DNA of 64,000 bases from Ochotona curzoniae (Eukaryota; Chordata; Mammalia; Lagomorpha; Ochotonidae), in NCBI RefSeq assembly GCF_017591425.1, contig NW_024465885.1:32186501-32250500 (forward strand), given 5' to 3'. The translations under genes and the position numbers were made by a program. The notes under the pieces were generated by a model. That model had not been told where the DNA came from and did not search any database. It saw only the letters and a list, made by a program, of their open reading frames with translations. This document shows positions 57,858 through 64,000 of the stretch, in pieces; the first letter of the stretch is position 1, and every line of letters starts with the position of its first letter.

Positions 57858-58140
57858 ACTTGAAAGTTGAGAGAGAGAAAGTCTCCAATAAACCTGTTAA
57901 CGCTCCAACTTAGCACAACAGGCAGGGCTGAGCCAGCTGAAAGCTCATGGCTGGGAGCATCTGTGGAATGCGTCTAGTGGACAACATGAATCCAAGTACT
58001 TAAATCAGTTTCTAAAATATTCCTCAAGCACATTATCAGAGAGTTGGATCAGAAGTGTAGCAGTCTGGAATTGAACTAGTGTCCATATGGGATGCCAGTG
58101 CTGTAGCAGGCAGATTAATCCATTGTGCCACACAGACTAC
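57858..58140 (-). repeat. Old CSINE
   Basis: The minus-strand copy has AGTTGAGAGAGAGAAAGTCT, GCAGGGCTGAGCCAGCTGAA, ATCAGAGAGTTGGATCAGAA, GGAATTGAACTAGTGTCCA (B-box region, 58070-58088), ATATGGGATGCCAGTGCTGT and a head resembling GTAGTCTGTGTGGCACAATG. It is of the rabbit-like class. Confidence 0.8.
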
Positions 58141-59130
58141 CGCCAACAGGTATTTAAAGTAAATTCCTAGTTGATTTGGTTTAACACTGTTATCACATAA
58201 CTACTAGATCTACAAATACTTCTTAAGGCTCAAAAGAATACTACCGTTACAACTAATCATCATGATAACAAAATATTAATATCATATGCTATCAGATTTA
58301 AATTCCCTAAAATGCCATGGTGTGCACTTTATTTCATTTTTAAGAACCCTGAGATTGCTAAGACCTTGACATTATCCCTTTAGAAATGATGAAACTCATG
58401 TAGATCATGATTTTTCCCATTTCTTTTACAGAAAAACAAAGAGTTAATGACTATGCATCTAAATTTTGAATCTAAATTAAGATCACTTGTGTCATTAGCT
58501 CATGTATTGCATTCACCACAGCCTGCAGAATTTGCAATAACTGAGTTGGCAAATAAAAAGACATCGGCTGCTGAAGTATGTAATAATTAATGGTCTATAT
58601 AGGAGCTACAATTTTTAAGATTCAGAAGAATTAAGCTTGAGAAAAATTAATGATGTTATCTATACAATTGAGAATAGCTTTCTGAATTTAAGAGAACATC
58701 TTTCCATGAGCACAAAGAACAGTTGACTACTGCAAAGCAGATGATCTTACCCCTAAACATAAATGTTGCTATTTTAACTCTGAACATTACAGTCTACTTG
58801 CTAACTTTGTGGTACTAATAAACAGTTCAGGAATGTGACTGAGAAACCTATTCAGTTTTAACCACAATAATGAATATTAGGTGTTGCCTAAATCAGTGGA
58901 GAAATGAAGAACAAATTATAAGGTTATGGATTGGCTCAATAATTGGAAAAAAGAAAATTGTTACATTGGAAAATTAGTTTTCTTATATAAATTGACAAGT
59001 AGAATTTTGACCAAATTTTATCTATTTAATGTAAACTAAAACTTTAAATTTAGTATTAAATTAATATTTCATAGTAAGTGTCTTTTTGATAAAAAATATA
59101 TATGTGATTTCTCTACCAAAGCACTAATGA
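58141..59130. other. Unassigned AT-rich sequence
   Basis: No repeat or gene recognised; a MIR-like stretch near 58320-58420 is too weak to call. Confidence 0.45.
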
Positions 59131-59132
59131 GA

Positions 59133-59480
59133 AAATGGCAGACAGGACCTGGCACGATTGTGTAGCTGTGAAAGTCCTCACCTTGAACGCATCTGGATCC
59201 CATATGGGCGCTGGTTCTAATCCTGGCATCTCCACTTCCCATCAGCTCCCTGCTTGTGACTTGGGAAAGCAGTCAAAGATGTCCCAAGGCTTTGGGACCC
59301 TGCACCGGCGTGGGAAATGCAGAAGAAGCTCCTGGCTCCTGGTTTTGGATTGGCTCAGCTCCAGCATTTGCTGCCACTTGGGGAGTGAATCATTGGACAG
59401 AAGATCTTCCACTGTGTCTCTCCTCTTCTCTGTATATCTGACTTTGCAATAAAAATAAAATATTTAAAAAAAAGTAAATG
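59133..59480 (+). repeat. CSINE, full length
   Basis: Head AGGACCTGGCACGATTGTGT, GGATCCCATATGGGCGCTGG, GGTTCTAATCC as the B box (59212-59222), CTTGTGACTTGGGAAAGCAG, CACTTGGGGAGTGAATCATT, TATATCTGACTTTGCAATAA. An imperfect duplication AAATGGCA/AAATGACA flanks it. The 105-codon frame inside it is an artefact. Confidence 0.95.
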
Positions 59481-59706
59481 ACAAAGGTAAAAATGTGATA
59501 CTAGAGACAGCAATGTTATTCTAACCAATTTCATTTTTGCTTGATCTTAATGTAATAGGATAGTCTGCATAACACTTGATACTTTAGTTTTAACTGATAG
59601 AATAGTTAAATGGCAGTAATAATATTAATCACAATGTAATAATCTGTATGTTTATAAAATAGATTGTAAATAATGCATCTTCTTTGTTACGTGTTTTTAA
59701 TTTAAA
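59481..59706. other. Unassigned AT-rich spacer between CSINEs
   Basis: Short AT-rich interval with no recognised feature. Confidence 0.6.
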
Positions 59707-60059
59707 ATATTTAATCGGGCACAGTGGAGTGGCCTAGCGGCTAAAGTCCCTGCCTTGCCCGCGCCAGGATCCCATATGGGGGCGCTGGTTCTAATCCTGG
59801 CAGCTCCACTTCCCATCTAGCTCCCTGCTTGTGGCCTGGGAAAGCAGTCGAGGACAGCCCAAACCTTTGGGACCCTGCACCCACGTGGGAGACCTGGAAT
59901 AAATTCCTGGCTCCTGGCTTTGGACCAGCATAGCACTGGCCATTGTGCTCACTTGGGGAGTGAATCATTGGACAGAAGATCTTCCTCTCTGTCTCTCCTC
60001 CTCTCTGTATATCTGACTTTCCAATAAAAATAAAATAGATCTTCAAAAAAATTTTAATC
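59707..60059 (+). repeat. CSINE, full length
   Basis: Head CGGGCACAGTGGAGTGGCCT, with a few extra bases in the GTGGAGTGGCC part, then GCGGCTAAAGTCCCTGCC, GGATCCCATATGGGGGCGCT, GGTTCTAATCC as the B box (59787-59797), CTTGTGGCCTGGGAAAGCAG, ACTTGGGGAGTGAATCATTG and TATATCTGACTTTCCAATAA. It is flanked by ATTTAATC and TTTTAATC. It lies 235 bases after the preceding CSINE, same orientation. Confidence 0.95.
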
Positions 60060-61290
60060 ACCACCAAATAAAATATTTCAGTTATAAAGTTCATTAGTGA
60101 CACAAGAGGACCAGTTCAACAAATGAAGTAGATTTTACTGTACTTAGCCAAATAAATATTTATTTGCTCTCACATGTATTCCAAAGTTTCAAAGATGATA
60201 AATGTAACTGGTTTTGTTACTTTTCACTCTTATTACAAGGTCATTGTTGACATACTTTAATAAAATTCATAAAAATGCAATAAGTAGTGCGCAATACTTT
60301 TCTGCAATTAGTAGGAGGATGTAACTATTCACTCCATATGGACTTTAAATTATTTCAGTCTAACAAGTAGCTTGAGAAGAAAATAGAATAAAAATATATA
60401 TAATATACTTTAAATTCAGCTCCACATAATAATTAGTTCCTCTCAAGTAGGAAATTGAATCCAAATCACTCATTTTATAATATTTATTGTAACACTAGAT
60501 GTTTCAAAGAAGCTATTATATTAAAACAAAATTGAGGTTTAAATTTGCATATATATTTATTATCCATAAAATTTTCCATTAATTTCATTGCAACCCCATA
60601 ATACAACTCAAATTATTTTCTATTAGTAAGTGCTATAATAATTTTAAGTGAAAATCAGCTTATCTAGGATTCTATCAAATGTGAAAATAATTGGATCTCA
60701 GATAATGAAAAAAAATTACATAGAGAATTTATGGGAAAATTTAGGCAATGATATTTAGAGATTATATTAAGAAACCCTAAGATACTAGTAATTTTGTGAA
60801 AAGTATTGTTATGTATGGTATCACATAAGAATGAACTATTAACCATAAGACACTCACCTTCATTTTGATCTTTAAATAAACTTGAACACATACATTCTAT
60901 CAATGCTGGTTGCATTTTTTTGAAATAATTGCTTGATTAAACTTTTCATGGAACTGCACTCTAATAATTAGCACTGCTTTAAATTTGGTACATTTTTTGG
61001 AATGGGAATTTTGGCATGTTATACCTCAAAAGTTTATCCCGGTCATACACTTGACTTTTACTTTGTGCCTAAATTGCCGGGTTATGGCAAAGTAAAAAAA
61101 AAATTTGAAGTACCCAGGCTCTGCTATTAGCAATTTTTCATGATTGTGAGATAAATTTTTAACAGAATTCAGGATAAGAGAACAGTTAAAAAAAAACAAA
61201 CACATCTATTCTGTCAAAAAATGATTTGGACTAATGGAGACATATGTTATAAAATGAAAAATGCTAGTGTTGTTTCCAACACTATATTAT
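60060..61290. other. Unassigned AT-rich sequence
   Basis: No feature recognised; among the most AT-rich parts of the window. Confidence 0.5.
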
Positions 61291-61294
61291 ATAA

Positions 61295-61600
61295 TATGAC
61301 AAACTTTGCAGCTTAAAACTGCATGCATTTAATATCCTCCAGTGTCTCTGGAGTACGAATCTGGGGACAGTCTAAAGTGATTCTGTGCTTTCAAGTGACA
61401 CTGACCATAGACCGTCTAGGTTGGAGCTGAGGAATCATCACATTCCATCATAAAGAAACATGCTTCGGAGGCTCTCGTGCTGTGGACCGAGCTTATCTCT
61501 TTCTGACTGCTACACCATTTTCTTGTTGGATGTTGGCCAGATATTGTACTCAGCACCCACAGGTCACCAGCATTTTAGCCACACAGTCCTTTTTAGAATC
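61295..61600 (-). repeat. Possible MLT1-type LTR
   Basis: On the plus strand: GCAGCTTAAAACTGCATGCA, TGTCTCTGGAGTACGAATCT, GGGGACAGTCTAAAGTGATT, GGTTGGAGCTGAGGAATCAT, CTTGTTGGATGTTGGCCAG. This follows loosely the antisense MLT1 order (TTAAAAC; CAGTTTCTGTGGGTCAGGAA; GGCAGGATT part). It is diverged; treat as tentative. Confidence 0.4.
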
Positions 61601-61604
61601 CTTT

Positions 61605-61975
61605 CAATTGATTGGATAGGAAGAGAGACAGCAAGAGAGTTTTACCTTGGAAATCACCCAGTTCTTTTTAAAAAATCCCTTATCTGCTTAAGTGAGAATG
61701 GCATAGAATAATCTCTATGCAATATATTTTGCATGAGTTCATAATCTTCTCCATTGCCACATGCTAAAGCCAAGTTTAGAAGATTGTGATGATATAGATT
61801 TGAAAACCAGAACATGGAAATCAATTGAGTCAGTCACTTTCCCATAAAGTCTGTCTGTCTGCTAAACACAGAATTGTGAAACTTGAGTCCAGAAGCTACA
61901 CAACTGACACTGATTAGCCGCTGAATAATAGAGAAGATGTCCAATGAGATTACAGTTCACCAAAGTTGATTGACA
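61605..61975. other. Unassigned sequence
   Basis: No feature recognised between the possible LTR and the L1. Confidence 0.45.
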
Positions 61976-61979
61976 TTAA

Positions 61980-62785
61980 ATCATAAGTTAAACCAATGAA
62001 CCTATTTAACAGAACACTAATAACTAACAACAGAAGACTAAATCAATGAAGAACCCATTGCTAAGATGACAAGATCAAATTGCCACTTATTCATACTAAC
62101 CCTGAATGTAAATGGCTCAAACTCACCAATAAAATGTCACAGATTAGTAGAATGGAATAAGAACACAAAACCCATCTATTTGTTGCCTACAGGATACACA
62201 TTTCACCAACAAAGATCAGCCAAAACCATATCTCATGGATTTTCATTTTATTTTTTGTTGTTAGTTTTACCTCTTCAAAACATTTTCTTCTCATTAAATT
62301 CTTCAGTGACTCATAGGTCATACAGTAGCATGATTCTCTTTAAGAAGGTTCTTGATTTTCTTTTTCATTTCTTCAATGACCCATTAGTCATTCAGTAGCA
62401 TGCTATTTAACTTCATGGTGCTAATAATTTCTTTTTTTTTTTTCTTCCTGTTGTTGATTCTGTTTTCTGGCTTTTCATTTAAGGGAATGTATAACAACTG
62501 TGTAATGGAGACTATCATATCCAGATGTGAAAATACAGTACGTATTTCTACTTCCAGACAAAGATGTTCTCCCAATGAAGCTGTTTACTATATCTTGACA
62601 ATAGGGTGCTGGACTCTCTGCCATTGTCCATGCTGCAATGATGGTCATATGACTGTGTAGGAAGAACTATATTATAGCAATCATATAGAGGATCTCAATG
62701 AGGAGAGAGGACATTGGGGAGGGGATAAGGGAAATGCAAAGATTGAACTGTATCATAAAATAATAATAACAATAATATTTTTTTA
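61980..62785 (+). mobile_element. LINE-1 with ORF2 deleted (half-L1-like), second copy
   Basis: ORF2 starts at ATG 62066 and continues for about 50 codons, then passes near 62235-62260 into the same 3' UTR block as in the 31 kb copy (GTTAGTTTTACCTCTTCAAA, CATTAGTCATTCAGTAGCAT). The 3' UTR continues through GGAGACTATCATATCCAGAT, GACAATAGGGTGCTGGACTC, a purine-rich GACATTGGGGAGGGGATAAG and GAACTGTATCATAAAATAAT with a tail of AATAATAACAATAAT. About 3.5 kb of ORF2 is missing. The left boundary is approximate; it is 5' truncated relative to the 31 kb copy. Confidence 0.8.
62066..62245 (+). pseudogene. L1 ORF2 N-terminus (endonuclease start)
   Basis: The start of the apurinic/apyrimidinic-type endonuclease that nicks the target DNA. 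LTLNVNGSNSPIKCHRLVEW at about residues 12-31 matches the domain start and includes the conserved Asn in the LNVNG turn (Asn14 region). The catalytic Glu-Asp-His residues further on are absent or frame-shifted, because the sequence leaves ORF2 after about 50 codons. Inactive. Confidence 0.85.
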
Positions 62786-63196
62786 AAGACAGAATGATGT
62801 TTATAAGGGTTCTCTTATAGTAATTTGAGTAAGTCTGCTAGCTTGCAGTCTGTGATCTAGTGTCAAAAATTAATCATGAAATCTGGGAGAAGAGTAGGGT
62901 ACAGGGGTGTCTAGAAATAATCACATCACAAATTCATATTTAAAAATCTACCTTTCTTTTCTTTGCAACTTATTTTGTAATTCTATTTTCATTGTTTCAT
63001 TTTATGACACAGTTTCATAGGCTCTTGGATTCTCCCAATCCCCCCAAAATTAGATCAGATAGCAGACAGAGACCAATAAGGAAAGCTTAGAACAGACAGG
63101 AAAAAGTCAGCTTGGACTCCCATACTTCTTTCTAGGTAGGACACAAAGATCAGTTACTCTTCATTAAGGTATTGAAGATTTCTCTGCACACCTCTT

Positions 63197-63216
63197 CCCC
63201 CCCCCCCAAAAAAAAA
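63197..63216 (+). repeat. C11A9 homopolymer pair
   Basis: Eleven C followed by nine A; the matching part of the other copy (near 2137-2150) reads TTTTAGGAGGGG on the opposite strand, so both runs have grown by slippage. Confidence 0.9.
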
Positions 63217-63244
63217 CTGTTCAGCTCCTCAATCATCAACATAT

Positions 63245-63540
63245 GCCTTGCAATTTATTTTGTTTGTTAGAAAGTCAGAGTTACAAAGAGAGAGAGATAC
63301 AGACAGAAAGACTGAGATCTCTTACCCACTGCTCACTCTCCCATTTCAATTCAACAGCAACAGCTAGCAACTAGAAGGAGCTTCCACACCCCCCATGTCT
63401 TCCACATAAACAGTAGCAACCTAATGCTTTGAGGCATATTTTCTCATTTCATCAAGTCATTAGCAGAACACTGAGTCCAAGTTGGGTGTCTGGGTCTGAA
63501 GCCAGTAACTTTACCTTCTAACATATAATTCTGGGTCCAG
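63245..63540 (-). repeat. Old CSINE inside the L1 3' UTR
   Basis: The minus-strand copy has TTTATTTTGTTTGTTAGAAA, CAGAGTTACAAAGAGAGAGA, GCTCACTCTCCCATTTCAA, ATTTCATCAAGTCATTAGCA and GAACACTGAGTCCAAGTTGG in order, ending near CTGGACCCAGAATTATATGT. It is nested in the surrounding L1. Confidence 0.7.
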
Positions 63541-64000
63541 AATTCTGTGAGTTTGCTTGTTTGTGTGTTTTTGTATGTATGTATTTATTTATTAGTCTTT
63601 GGGCTCAATAGGACAAGGAAACCTGTTTACCCTTTCCTTTAGATATGATTGTTTCCTTCAACAAACATCTATTCAGATAAAGTAAATGAAACTGTTTAAT
63701 TTCAGCAACCCTTCCTTAGAATCTAACATAAAAATAAAAGCATCCTATTAAGTCCCACAAGATGGGATAGCTCATATCCAGTCTTGTTTTCTTCATTGTG
63801 GGCATGGACCATGCAGAGAGTTCAACATCTTATTGTCCATATAAATTCAACAGTTTCGTTGAGAGACCATCTGTGGTCTGAAAGCAGAGCTGGCAGAATA
63901 TCATCCCCTCCAAAGAAAAGCCACTACACAACTTCAACAAGAGGAAGAAACAAGGAAATTGACAACATCATGGAGTTAGTTAACATGATATTGAGTGACC

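Larger units (their letters stand above)
62965..64000 (-). mobile_element. LINE-1 3' UTR, interrupted, running off the window
   Basis: The minus-strand 3' end has the tail side at 62965-63010, AACTGTGTCATAAAATGAAA, a segment at 63030-63235 matching 2110-2335, then a CSINE, then 63740-64000, which matches 1660-1885 closely (GGACAATAAGATGTTGAACT, CATGGTCCATGCCCACAATG, GGTCACTCAATATCATGTTA). The upstream part of the element lies beyond the window. Confidence 0.78.

Noticed and set aside
58320..58420. MIR-like stretch
   Set aside because: Only scattered short matches to the MIR core, below what I could support.
1..64000. CRISPR arrays, operons, bacterial or phage genes
   Set aside because: Repeat content is mammalian throughout; direct repeats seen (21.7 kb, 45.8 kb) are too few and irregular for an array.

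Overview
This is a 64 kb window of nuclear mammalian DNA, AT-rich and built largely from interspersed repeats. The lineage is a lagomorph. About 28 copies or fragments of the tRNA-derived CSINE family are present. The youngest have the head GGCCCRGCACAGTGGCCTAGCGG, a B box GGTTCTAATCC and the tail TATCTGACTTTGCAATAAA, which differ from the rabbit CSINE forms I know and point to a pika (Ochotona). Older, more rabbit-like copies lie beside them. The LINE-1 3' ends (purine-rich stretch, then an ACTGTGTCACATAATAC-type end) are also of lagomorph type. The genus is inferred, not proven.

I find no protein-coding gene, exon series or functional RNA gene. The open frames are short and are explained by repeats (L1 ORF1/ORF2 remnants, CSINE antisense frames, TTTC/GAAA microsatellites) or by chance. 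The window reads as intergenic or deep intronic sequence.

Layout. 0-10 kb: a rearranged L1 3' UTR (1.3-2.3 kb), CSINE fragments, and an old L1 3' end (6.7-7.5 kb). 10-20 kb: an MLT1-like LTR, a 2.2 kb L1 with an inverted 5' part and its target-site duplication (10.9-13.1 kb), CSINEs, an old L1 3' end (18.7-19.5 kb) and a MaLR-type LTR (19.6-20.1 kb). 20-31 kb: CSINEs, a TTTC tract joined to an L1 tail (22 kb), a GAAA tract joined to a CSINE tail (28.6 kb), and an L1 with 5' UTR and ORF1 whose ORF2 is almost wholly deleted (28.8-31.5 kb). 31-46 kb: mostly unassigned sequence, with CSINEs, an L1M 3' UTR (37.2-37.5 kb), a short twin-primed L1 with perfect duplication (42 kb) and a large inverted (AC)n/(GT)n pair (45.8 kb). 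46-64 kb: long unassigned blocks, a U6 snRNA-L1 chimera (51.2 kb), more CSINEs, a second ORF2-deleted L1 with the same junction as the 31 kb copy (62 kb), and a further L1 3' UTR running off the window end.

The most interesting points are retrotransposon mechanics: a U6-L1 chimeric retrocopy; two copies of an L1 with ORF2 removed at the same junction (a half-L1-like non-autonomous lineage); an L1 3' UTR that appears to carry an antisense piece of ORF2; and two twin-priming insertions with readable target-site duplications. All calls come from reading the sequence and remembered family consensus; no alignment was run.
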